From Treponema sp. UBA1226 (GTDB taxonomy: Bacteria > Spirochaetota > Spirochaetia > Treponematales > Treponemataceae), in assembly GCA_002309195.1 (NCBI GenBank), contig DBWY01000003.1:195508-200919 (forward strand): a stretch of 5,412 nt of DNA, read 5' to 3'. Both the position numbers and the translations under genes were made by a program. The notes beneath the pieces were generated by a model. That model saw nothing but the letters and a program-made list of their open reading frames with translations, did not search any database and was not told the origin of the DNA. The first letter of the stretch is position 1, and the number at the start of each line of letters is the position of its first letter. Positions 1 through 5,412 of the stretch are shown here, piece by piece.

Positions 1-1101
1 ACTTATGAAAAAATCCGCGATAAGCTCGGCCTTGTCGGAACAGAACGCTTAAACGAAATCTTTGATGCTTGCATCGATGCAGACAATGTAAGCGTAACAG
101 AAAAACTTGATGCGTTTCTTCAGTCTGGAATTTCAATCGACCAGCTTATCACAAACTGTTCTGATTATTTAAGAAGTCTTCTTCTTATTAAATACGGAAT
201 AACAAAAGAATCGCTTTTGGGTCAGGCAGCAGAACGCTACAGTAAAAAAGTTTTATCAGGATGGAATTCTATCCAGATAGAAAGAGCGCTTTCTTTATTC
301 TTGAATCTCTATCGTGACATACGCTACTCACTTTCACCACGTTACGAAATAGAACTTGCATTCAGTAAACTGTGCTGGCTTTCTGATTATGTAAGCCCTG
401 TCGAAGTTAAAAAAGCAATCGACAATGCACAGGTACTTTTAATGCAGGGCGCACAAATTTCAGGCACTCAAGCTCAAACTCAAGTTTCAAACCTTAACAC
501 GGCTTCACAGAACACGCAGTCGCAGTTTTCGCAGAGAGCACAGCCTCAAGCCATGCAATTACAGACACCGTCTGCTCCAGACCCGATCCCGGGTGCTCCA
601 AAGATGGCAACATTTTCTGCGCTGGCAGGTTCTCCGATAGAAAATTCGCGCGAGACAGAGGCAGCTGACGCTCAAACCGAAAACCCGGACGCATCATTTG
701 CGCCGCCTCAAGCGCAACCTAAAACAGACCCTTTTTATAATGGCGGTGCCCTGCCGCCTCAAAATACAGCGGCAGCCACAGAAGCAGATAAAATTAAGGC
801 AAAGGTAATTGCAGCAATTTCACTCGAAGACGCATTCATAAGCGCAGGTCTTATGCAGACAGGTGAATGGAAAATCGAAGGCAACACCGTTTCGACTACA
901 ATCAATTCAGCTTTCCAGAAATCACAGCTTGATGCAAAAAACCGAGACATCGCAGAATGTATCTCGCGCTTTACCGGACAGAACGTAAGCTTTAACATAA
1001 CTTTACTTGAAACTGAACAAAACAAAAAACCTGTAACGATTCCAAAGCAGGTAGACATATTATGCAGCGTTTTTAAAGGAAACATTGTGGGAGGAGTATA
1101 A
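1..1101 (+). CDS. dnaX: DNA polymerase III subunit gamma/tau (DnaX), 3' part only
   Basis: The frame is open from base 1, so the gene begins upstream; 366 C-terminal residues are present. DnaX is the ATPase subunit of the replisome clamp loader, and longer (tau) forms also hold the polymerase core and helicase. Codons 1-150 look like the helical domain III that oligomerises the clamp loader (e.g. DYLRSLLLIKYG and RYEIELAFSKLCWL). The N-terminal AAA+ ATPase domain with its Walker motifs is outside the window. Codons about 152-258 are a low-complexity linker rich in Gln, Pro and Ala. Codons about 260-366 form a folded C-terminal domain (SLEDAFISAGLMQTGEW ... VDILCSVFKGNIV) resembling the tail domain of other bacterial DnaX proteins. 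A TTG at 217 could be read as a start but lies inside domain III, so it is not the gene start. The stop codon shares its last base with the ybaB start. The identification rests on domain pattern plus the conserved ybaB-recR neighbourhood. Confidence 0.9.
   Translation, partial: TYEKIRDKLGLVGTERLNEIFDACIDADNVSVTEKLDAFLQSGISIDQLITNCSDYLRSLLLIKYGITKESLLGQAAERYSKKVLSGWNSIQIERALSLFLNLYRDIRYSLSPRYEIELAFSKLCWLSDYVSPVEVKKAIDNAQVLLMQGAQISGTQAQTQVSNLNTASQNTQSQFSQRAQPQAMQLQTPSAPDPIPGAPKMATFSALAGSPIENSRETEAADAQTENPDASFAPPQAQPKTDPFYNGGALPPQNTAAATEADKIKAKVIAAISLEDAFISAGLMQTGEWKIEGNTVSTTINSAFQKSQLDAKNRDIAECISRFTGQNVSFNITLLETEQNKKPVTIPKQVDILCSVFKGNIVGGV
1089..1096 (+). promoter_or_regulatory. Strong ribosome binding site for ybaB, inside dnaX
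   Basis: GGGAGGAG lies within the last codons of dnaX, with its GGAGG core at 1090-1094, six bases before the ATG at 1101. It is a near-perfect Shine-Dalgarno sequence and fixes the ybaB start. Together with the one-base stop/start overlap (TAATG) it indicates translational coupling of ybaB to dnaX. Confidence 0.85.
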
Positions 1102-1406
1102 TGAATCCATTCGATATGTTAAAAAATCTTAATCAGATGAAAGAACAGTTCGGAAACATTCAGGAACAGATGCGTGATATTACTGCAACAGGAAGTTCCG
1201 GCGGCAACATCGTAAACGTTACCGTAAACGGAAAATTCGAAATTACTTCGATCAAACTTGATCCGGCCTGTGTAGATCCACGTGATGTACAGATGCTTCA
1301 GGATTTAATCATCGCAGCTCATCATGATGCAATGACAAAAATTGCAGAAGAATTAAAAGAAAAATACGGACCAGTTTTATCATCAATGGGAATCCCGGGG
1401 CTTTAA
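1101..1406 (+). CDS. ybaB: YbaB/EbfC family nucleoid-associated protein
   Basis: A 101-residue protein, the normal length for this family. YbaB/EbfC forms a tweezer-like homodimer that binds DNA and behaves as a nucleoid-associated protein; in the spirochaete Borrelia the homologue (EbfC) binds DNA and is encoded next to dnaX. Visible family features are an N-terminal helix rich in Met, Gln and Lys (MLKNLNQMKEQFGNIQEQM), the central GGNIVNVTVNGKFEITSIKLDP strand region (around residues 34-55), the following DVQMLQDLIIAAHHDA helix, and a C-terminal Met-Gly-Ile-Pro-Gly-Leu tail like the MPGL-type ends of homologues. It overlaps the dnaX stop by one base and sits 2 bp before recR, so the three are almost certainly one transcript. 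A role in organising DNA near replication or repair is inferred from context. Confidence 0.93.
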   Translation: MNPFDMLKNLNQMKEQFGNIQEQMRDITATGSSGGNIVNVTVNGKFEITSIKLDPACVDPRDVQMLQDLIIAAHHDAMTKIAEELKEKYGPVLSSMGIPGL

Positions 1407-1408
1407 TC

Positions 1409-1999
1409 ATGAACGCAATCGACGAACTTACAGAAAGTTTTTCACGCCTTCCGGGTATAGGAAAAAAATCAGCCGGCCGCCTCGTAAACTTTATTTTAAA
1501 AGCCGACACTTCTTACGTAAAAAAATTTGCCCTGCAGTTAAATACCCTCCAGGAAAAAATAAAACCATGTTCTGTCTGCGGCACATGGACAGAAGACGAT
1601 CCGTGTCCGATTTGCACAGACACAATGCGCGACCGCTCTATAATCTGTGTAGTCGAACAGCCGCAGGATGTTTCTACAATCGAAAGCTCGCATGAGTTTA
1701 ACGGCCTCTTTCATGTCTTAGGCGGCGTCATTGCTCCACTCGAAGGGATTGGTCCAGATCAGCTTAACATAAAGCAGCTTATCAAACGCATCACAGAAGA
1801 AAAGGTAAGCGAAGTAATAATTGCAACAAACCCTACTGTAGAAGGCGACACGACTGCACTCTACTTACAGAGAATGATTGCAGCAGTAAGCGACATCAAA
1901 GTAACACGCCTTGCATCAGGTCTTCCTGTTGGAGGCGATCTTGAATACGCAGACAAACTTACACTTGCAAGAAGCTTTCGCGGCCGCACAGAAGTATAA
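1409..1999 (+). CDS. recR: Recombination mediator protein RecR
   Basis: A 196-residue protein, close to the usual length of about 200. RecR works with RecO (and RecF) to load RecA onto SSB-coated single-stranded DNA in gap and break repair; it forms a ring-like tetramer. Domains in order: helix-hairpin-helix DNA-binding motif LPGIGKKSAGRL (residues 14-25); a four-cysteine zinc motif with Cys54, Cys57, Cys66 and Cys69; a Toprim domain from about residue 78, with Glu83 in CVVEQPQD, the LGGVIAPLEGIGP segment (104-116) and TNPTVEGDTTALYL (140 onward); and the conserved tail ASGLPVGGDLEYAD. All key residues are intact. The start has only a weak Shine-Dalgarno (GGGG at 1397-1400), so translation may depend on coupling to ybaB, whose stop is 2 bp upstream. 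Confidence 0.97.
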   Translation: MNAIDELTESFSRLPGIGKKSAGRLVNFILKADTSYVKKFALQLNTLQEKIKPCSVCGTWTEDDPCPICTDTMRDRSIICVVEQPQDVSTIESSHEFNGLFHVLGGVIAPLEGIGPDQLNIKQLIKRITEEKVSEVIIATNPTVEGDTTALYLQRMIAAVSDIKVTRLASGLPVGGDLEYADKLTLARSFRGRTEV

Positions 2000-2004
2000 A
2001 AACA

Positions 2005-2658
2005 ATGAACAAAGAAAAAACTTTTACAACATATTTTTTTGATTTTGACGGAACAATATGCAACACCTCAGAAGGAATCTTTGCATCAATGGAAAAAGTC
2101 TGCGAACACTACGGACTTTCTTACGGCAAAGAAACTTTTGTAAAAATGATTGGCCCTTCACTTAAAGAAAGTTTTTCTACAATATTTAATCTTCCCGAAT
2201 CCGAAATACAGAATGCAATCGATGTTTACCGCGCATTTTATTCTAAAGAAGGAATGTATATGTGCTCTGTCTATGACGGAGTTGCAGAAACGATTGCAGA
2301 ACTTAAAAACAGAGGCAAAAAGATTTTTGTTGCGACAAGCAAACCAGAAGTATATACAAAACAGATTATAGAACAGAAAAAACTTTCTGACCTCTTTGAC
2401 TTTATAGGCGGCGCAGACATTGCAGAAAGAACACGCACAGAAAAAATCGATGTCATAAATTATATATTCGCAGAAAACAATATCACAGACAAAAGCGGCA
2501 TCCTCATGGTCGGCGACAGAAAATACGACATCCTCGGAGCAAAAAAGGCAGGCTTAAAATCATGCGGTATTCTATGGGGATTTGGAAGCCAGAAAGAGTT
2601 TACAGAAGCCGGCGCAGACTATATAATCGAAAAGCCAGGCGAACTCCTGTCACTTTAA
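2005..2658 (+). CDS. HAD-family hydrolase, phosphoglycolate phosphatase-like
   Basis: A 217-residue soluble haloacid-dehalogenase-type phosphatase. All four catalytic motifs are present. Motif I is FFDFDGT, with nucleophile Asp13 and general acid/base Asp15. Motif II is VATSK, with Thr111/Ser112. Motif III is Lys147 in RTEKIDVI. Motif IV is GDRKYDILGA, with Mg2+ ligands Asp171 and Asp175. The helical cap between motifs I and II (about residues 18-90) is of the small C1 type found in Gph and PpaX/YjjG-like enzymes. The likely reaction is Mg2+-dependent hydrolysis of a small phosphomonoester; phosphoglycolate is the best guess but the substrate cannot be fixed from sequence. It starts 5 bp after recR with only a weak upstream GAAG (1991-1994), so it belongs to the dnaX-ybaB-recR transcript. 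Phosphoglycolate arises from damaged DNA ends, so a repair-linked housekeeping role is conceivable but is inference. Confidence 0.9.
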   Translation: MNKEKTFTTYFFDFDGTICNTSEGIFASMEKVCEHYGLSYGKETFVKMIGPSLKESFSTIFNLPESEIQNAIDVYRAFYSKEGMYMCSVYDGVAETIAELKNRGKKIFVATSKPEVYTKQIIEQKKLSDLFDFIGGADIAERTRTEKIDVINYIFAENNITDKSGILMVGDRKYDILGAKKAGLKSCGILWGFGSQKEFTEAGADYIIEKPGELLSL

Positions 2659-2724
2659 AAGCCTTGCGTTATTTTAGTAAATTCAGCATATAAATCAATA
2701 TAAACCCATCAAACAAATCAAAAT

Positions 2725-2770
2725 AAACCACTTTTTATCAAAAAAAACTATTTATTTCTGGCAGTGGTTT
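2725..2770. repeat. 8-bp perfect inverted repeat next to the MATE promoter
   Basis: AAACCACT at 2725-2732 is the exact reverse complement of AGTGGTTT at 2763-2770, with a 30-base A/T-rich spacer between. The right arm ends directly against the TG of the extended -10 element, placing it in the spacer of the predicted promoter. It could be a two-site operator for a regulator of the transporter genes (arm centres 38 bp apart) or part of a weak hairpin. No regulator gene lies in the window, and an 8-bp match in A/T-rich DNA may be chance. Confidence 0.35.
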
Positions 2771-2786
2771 TGCTATATTCCAGATG
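2751..2786 (+). promoter_or_regulatory. Extended -10 promoter for the two MATE genes, predicted to give a leaderless mRNA
   Basis: TGCTATATT at 2771-2779 is an extended -10 element (TG, one base, then TATATT at 2774-2779). A poor -35 candidate, TTTATT at 2751-2756, lies 17 bp upstream; extended -10 promoters tolerate this. Transcription would start near 2785-2787, only one to three bases before the ATG at 2788. No Shine-Dalgarno stands before that ATG. The rest of 2659-2750 is A/T-rich and holds no gene. Confidence 0.6.
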
Positions 2787-2787
2787 T

Positions 2788-3477
2788 ATGAAAGACAACA
2801 TTATAGACATGACAGAAGGAAATCCTGTTAAGCTTTTAATAAGTTTTTCCATCCCAATGTTAATAGGAAATCTTTTTCAGCAGGTTTACAACCTTGCAGA
2901 CTCAGTTATCGTAGGACAGCTTGTCGGAAGCGCAGCGTTTACAGCAACAAGCCGCATTGAACAGATAATTCATCTTCCTTATCAGACATTGAGCGCTGCC
3001 CTTTCTACATTCTGCGGACAGAATTATGGTGCTAAAAAAATTGACCGTGCCATTTTGGGATATAAAAAAGCAACGCTTCTTATGGGAATATTTACTCTCG
3101 TAATGTTCCCTATTATTCAACTTGGAGGAGAATCAATCATAAGATTCTTCGTTAAGAAAAATGAAGTCGACGTTATAAAAATGGGGGCGACTGCACTTAA
3201 GATTACAAGTCTCTTCTATTTTTCCCTTGGTACTATTTATATGGTACGCGGAATTTTATACGGCGTCGGAGATGCATTCTTTTCTATGCTCAACGGCATC
3301 GTCGAAGTATTCGGGCGCTTTACAGCTCCATTTATTTTAACTAAAATTCCTTTTATCGGCCTTTGGGGAATATGGTGGTCAGTCGGATTCGTATGGTCCA
3401 TTGCAGGCTTGACTGCATGGTGGCGCTATATAATCGTAAAAAGGAGGATAAAAAAACAGCATGAAACAAAAGCTTAA
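2788..3477 (+). CDS. Half-size MATE-family transporter (apparent internal in-frame deletion)
   Basis: A 229-residue membrane protein of about six helices, half the usual 440-460 residues of MATE drug/cation antiporters. Residues 1-47 match the N-terminal start of a MATE protein: the MTEGNPVKLL lead-in, then helix 1 with Pro23 and Asp38, the same 15-residue spacing as the functional Pro/Asp pair in helix 1 of characterised MATEs. From about residue 49 it matches the C-terminal half instead: AAFTATSRIEQ, then TFCGQNYGAKKIDRA, LFYFSLG, RGILYGVGD and the terminal GIWWSVGFVWS helix. Helices 2-7 of a normal protein are therefore missing. The join lies near 2920-2945, at equivalent points of the two homologous halves. 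The ATG at 2788 is preferred; an in-frame GTG at 2764 lies upstream of the predicted transcription start. The frame is clean with no stops. It may be a working half-transporter acting as a dimer, a recently decaying gene, or an assembly collapse. Confidence 0.8.
   Translation: MKDNIIDMTEGNPVKLLISFSIPMLIGNLFQQVYNLADSVIVGQLVGSAAFTATSRIEQIIHLPYQTLSAALSTFCGQNYGAKKIDRAILGYKKATLLMGIFTLVMFPIIQLGGESIIRFFVKKNEVDVIKMGATALKITSLFYFSLGTIYMVRGILYGVGDAFFSMLNGIVEVFGRFTAPFILTKIPFIGLWGIWWSVGFVWSIAGLTAWWRYIIVKRRIKKQHETKA
3441..3447 (+). promoter_or_regulatory. Ribosome binding site of the second MATE gene, inside the first
   Basis: AAGGAGG lies in the last codons of the half-MATE gene. The gap to the ATG at 3461 is 13 bases, longer than the usual 5-9. 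An in-frame TAA at 3449 rules out an earlier start, so 3461 is the first possible ATG. The site lies within translated sequence, favouring coupled translation. Confidence 0.75.
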
Positions 3478-4828
3478 CGTTTTTTCTGACAAAACATTTT
3501 TGCAGAAATTAATTCATCTTACTCTGCCGATTGCATTCCAGAACCTGATGCTTGCGTCCGTTGCCGCAGCAGATGCACTCATGCTCGGTCACTTTAATCA
3601 GGATTCAATGTCAGCAGTTTCGCTTGCTACACAGATTCAGTTTATACAGAACATGATTATTTTTGCGATTGTCGGAGTTGAATCTATTTTAGGCGCTCAG
3701 TACTGGGGCAAAAAAGATACAGAATCTGTAAACAAAGTTTTCTGTCTCTCGCTTAAAATGTCTGCAATCGTTTCGATATTCTTTTTTACAGCATGCGAAT
3801 TGTTCCCGGAACAGCTCATGCTCATTTTTACAGACCAGAAAGAACTCGTTACAACCGGAATCGAATACTTAAGAATCGCAGGCTTTTCATATCTTTTAAC
3901 CGGAATCTCGCAGTCATACCTTTGCATGATGAAAATTACCGATCACCCGGAGCGCACAGCACTCATAAGTTCATGCACGGTTGTAATAAATATTTTACTT
4001 AATGCAGTTTTTATATTCGGACTTTTCGGACTTCCTGCAATGGATGTTCGCGGAGCGGCCCTTGCAACTTTAATTTCACGCATAATCGAATTTTTCTGGT
4101 GCATCGCAAATTCTTTTAGAAAAAATTACATTCATCCGAAATTAAAATACATTTTCAGCTTTAATAAAATTCTTTTTATAGATTTTGTAAAATGTCTTTA
4201 TCCGCTTTTAGGTGCAAGTCTGTTCTGGGGAGTCGGCTTTACTTCTTACAGTGCATTCATGGGACATCTTGGAAAAGACGCGACTGCAGCAAACTCAATT
4301 GCAGCAGTAATAAGAGACCTTTTGACATGTCTTTGCAACGGACTTTGCAGTGCAGCCGGAATTATGGTAGGAAACGAACTTGGCTCTGGCGATTTGGAAA
4401 AAGGAAAGTTATACGGCGACCGCATGCTTATAATTGCAACGATTACAGGATTTATAATTACAGCGCTCTGTTTTATAATCACACCGTTTTCGATTCACTT
4501 TGGAAAACTTTCTCAAACTGCTGATAAATTCTTAATCCAGATGATGATTGTAATGAGCATCTACATGTTCGGCCGCACATTCAACACGATTGTCATAAAC
4601 GGAATTTTTGCAGCAGGCGGCGACACGATGTATGACATGTACAGTCTTGCAATCTGCATGTGGTGTGTTGCAGTTCCGCTTGCAGCACTCGGAACTTTTA
4701 AATTTCACTGGCCTGTATTTTTAGTTTACGCGTGCACGTGTCTTGATGAAGTAGGAAAAATTCCATGGGTAATAGTTCACTTTAAAAAATACAAATGGGT
4801 AAAAGATTTAACGCGCGATAATTTATAA
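3461..4828 (+). CDS. MATE-family efflux transporter, full length
   Basis: A 455-residue integral membrane protein of normal MATE length with about 12 hydrophobic helices and two homologous halves. MATE proteins export drugs, dyes or metabolites in exchange for Na+ or H+. Helix 1 carries the conserved Pro23 and Asp38. The repeated Gly-rich loop after the second helix of each half appears twice: GAQYWGKKD at residues 78-86 and GNELGSGD at 304-311, about 226 residues apart as expected for the internal duplication. A basic cytoplasmic linker (about residues 218-240, with HPKLKYIFSFNK) separates the halves, and the protein ends in a basic tail (HFKKYKWVKDLTRD). Its sequence differs clearly from the upstream half-MATE, so it belongs to another MATE subfamily and is not a recent tandem copy. 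It overlaps the upstream gene by 17 bp in a different frame. The substrate cannot be predicted. Confidence 0.93.
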   Translation: MKQKLNVFSDKTFLQKLIHLTLPIAFQNLMLASVAAADALMLGHFNQDSMSAVSLATQIQFIQNMIIFAIVGVESILGAQYWGKKDTESVNKVFCLSLKMSAIVSIFFFTACELFPEQLMLIFTDQKELVTTGIEYLRIAGFSYLLTGISQSYLCMMKITDHPERTALISSCTVVINILLNAVFIFGLFGLPAMDVRGAALATLISRIIEFFWCIANSFRKNYIHPKLKYIFSFNKILFIDFVKCLYPLLGASLFWGVGFTSYSAFMGHLGKDATAANSIAAVIRDLLTCLCNGLCSAAGIMVGNELGSGDLEKGKLYGDRMLIIATITGFIITALCFIITPFSIHFGKLSQTADKFLIQMMIVMSIYMFGRTFNTIVINGIFAAGGDTMYDMYSLAICMWCVAVPLAALGTFKFHWPVFLVYACTCLDEVGKIPWVIVHFKKYKWVKDLTRDNL

Positions 4829-4850
4829 CGCAATAACTTACAAATCGCGC
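4813..4850. repeat. 7-bp G/C-rich inverted repeat at the end of the MATE gene
   Basis: GCGCGAT at 4813-4819, in the last codons of the MATE gene, is the reverse complement of ATCGCGC at 4844-4850. The spacer is 24 bases. No T-run follows directly; the nearest is at 4877-4883. This could be a 3'-end mRNA stem for the transporter transcript but is a poor intrinsic terminator. Confidence 0.25.
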
Positions 4851-4891
4851 ATACTGAACAAAACAAATCCGCACAATTTTTTTCTGCGCAT

Positions 4892-4916
4892 AAAAAAACC
4901 GCATCCGAAGATGCGG
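4892..4916 (-). terminator. Rho-independent terminator of the flagellin gene, UUCG tetraloop
   Basis: Read on the minus strand, a 7-bp perfect stem (CCGCATC with GATGCGG, 4899-4916) closes a TTCG tetraloop and is followed by seven T residues (4892-4898). It begins 25 bases after the flagellin stop codon. UUCG closed by C-G is an exceptionally stable RNA loop. On the plus strand the same stem would have a CGAA loop and only CTTTC behind it, so it would serve the converging MATE transcript weakly at best. Confidence 0.9.
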
Positions 4917-4941
4917 CTTTCACTCAATCTAAACTACGCGA

Positions 4942-5412
4942 CTAGCGGAGTAAAGAAAGTACATTCTGTGAACTCTGATTTGCCTGAGCAATCATTGCTG
5001 TTCCAGCCTGGCTGAGTACCTGGTTCTTTGTGAAGTCTACCATTTCTTCTGCCATATCTGTATCGCGGATTCTTGATTCAGAAGCCTGGAGGTTTTCAGC
5101 ACCGATATCGAGACCTACAACTGTCTTTTCGAGACGGTTCTGGTAAGCACCGAGGTCAGCACGCTGTTTGTTGATCTTCTTGAGAGCTTCATCAAGAGTT
5201 CCGATTGCGCGGTTAGCATCATCTGGAGCTGCAAGAGACATCTTAGATTCGTCACCGAGGTTGCGGAGTCCAAGAGCTGTAGCAGACATTGTTCCGATGT
5301 AAACCTGTGTTCTCTGGTCCATGTTAGCACCGATGTGGAACCACATAGATCCTGTAACAACGTTTTCACCTGTAGGGCGAGCAAAACGACCTGTGAGCAT
5401 GTTCATACCGTT
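4942..5412 (-). CDS. flaB: Flagellin FlaB, periplasmic flagellar filament core protein (C-terminal part)
   Basis: The frame is open to the window edge, so the N-terminal part lies beyond 5412; 156 residues are visible out of roughly 285 expected for FlaB. The protein polymerises into the core of the spirochaete periplasmic flagellum. Visible parts are the central [13 protein letters not shown] segment, the spirochaete-typical [12 protein letters not shown] and [17 protein letters not shown], then the D1/D0 helices [53 protein letters not shown], and the coiled-coil end [25 protein letters not shown] that packs in the filament core. There is no room for large D2/D3 domains, as in other FlaB proteins. 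Internal ATGs at 5406 and 5400 are not starts, because the frame and family match continue upstream. Glycine codons are mostly GGT (8 of 13), unlike the left-hand operon, which fits a highly expressed gene. It converges on the MATE genes. Treponema usually has several flaB copies, so the paralogue number is not assigned. Confidence 0.95.
   Translation of the reverse strand, partial: NGMNMLTGRFARPTGENVVTGSMWFHIGANMDQRTQVYIGTMSATALGLRNLGDESKMSLAAPDDANRAIGTLDEALKKINKQRADLGAYQNRLEKTVVGLDIGAENLQASESRIRDTDMAEEMVDFTKNQVLSQAGTAMIAQANQSSQNVLSLLR

Noticed and set aside
244..250. AAAAAAG run as a programmed frameshift site producing a short gamma form of DnaX
   Set aside because: In the dnaX frame the run reads AAA AAA G, not the A AAA AAG register needed for the known -1 slip, and no downstream stem was evident.
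759..1085. 108-codon open frame on the minus strand inside dnaX
   Set aside because: It lies fully opposite a well-supported coding region, has no ribosome binding site or recognisable family, and reads as a Cys/Ser-rich shadow of the dnaX codons.
2636..2700. Terminator for the dnaX-ybaB-recR-HAD operon
   Set aside because: Only 4-bp stems (such as CAGG with CCTG, and AGGC with GCCT) are visible, without a proper T-run, so no intrinsic terminator can be supported.
2764..2787. GTG at 2764 as the start of the half-MATE protein
   Set aside because: It has no Shine-Dalgarno, lies upstream of the predicted transcription start and would translate the -10 element; family alignment begins with the Met at 2788.
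4192..4524. 110-codon plus-strand frame inside the full-length MATE gene
   Set aside because: The overlapping MATE frame is strongly supported; this one is rich in Cys, Arg and Ser, typical of an out-of-frame reading.
4942..5406. Flagellin as a complete 154-residue gene starting at the ATG at 5406
   Set aside because: The frame stays open to the window edge and the sequence there is the middle of FlaB, so the gene is cut by the window and not naturally short.

Overview
The window comes from a spirochaete, most likely a Treponema of the host-associated (gut, rumen or oral) kind. The strongest evidence is the flagellin fragment at the right end. Its central block ([11 protein letters not shown], then YIGTM) and its C-terminal block ([18 protein letters not shown], then [20 protein letters not shown]) are those of spirochaete FlaB periplasmic flagellar core proteins. 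The A/T-rich, AAA/GAA-heavy coding sequence on the left fits a low-to-moderate GC Treponema. The species cannot be named from this sequence.

Left half (1-2658, + strand): a compact DNA replication and repair operon. It holds the 3' part of dnaX (clamp-loader tau/gamma subunit), ybaB/ebfC (nucleoid-associated protein), recR (recombination mediator) and a HAD-family phosphatase of the phosphoglycolate phosphatase type. Junctions are very tight: dnaX and ybaB share one base, ybaB and recR are 2 bp apart, and recR and the HAD gene are 5 bp apart. dnaX-ybaB-recR is a widely conserved cluster; the HAD gene is the less usual member.

Middle (2659-2787): an A/T-rich intergenic region with no obvious terminator. 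It carries a strong-looking extended -10 promoter only about 9 bp before the next start codon, and an 8-bp perfect inverted repeat that runs into that promoter.

Right half (2788-4828, + strand): two overlapping MATE-family multidrug/polyspecific transporter genes. The second is a normal full-length, 12-helix MATE protein of 455 residues. The first is only 229 residues. It appears to be a half-size chimera: the first helix of a MATE N-terminal half is joined in frame to the C-terminal half from the helix-8 region onward, at equivalent positions of the internally duplicated fold. This is the most interesting object in the window. The two genes overlap by 17 bp and are probably translated together.

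Right edge (4829-5412): a 113-bp convergent intergenic region containing a UUCG-tetraloop terminator for the minus-strand flagellin gene flaB, whose 5' part lies beyond the window. No RNA genes, CRISPR arrays, insertion sequences or prophage genes were seen.
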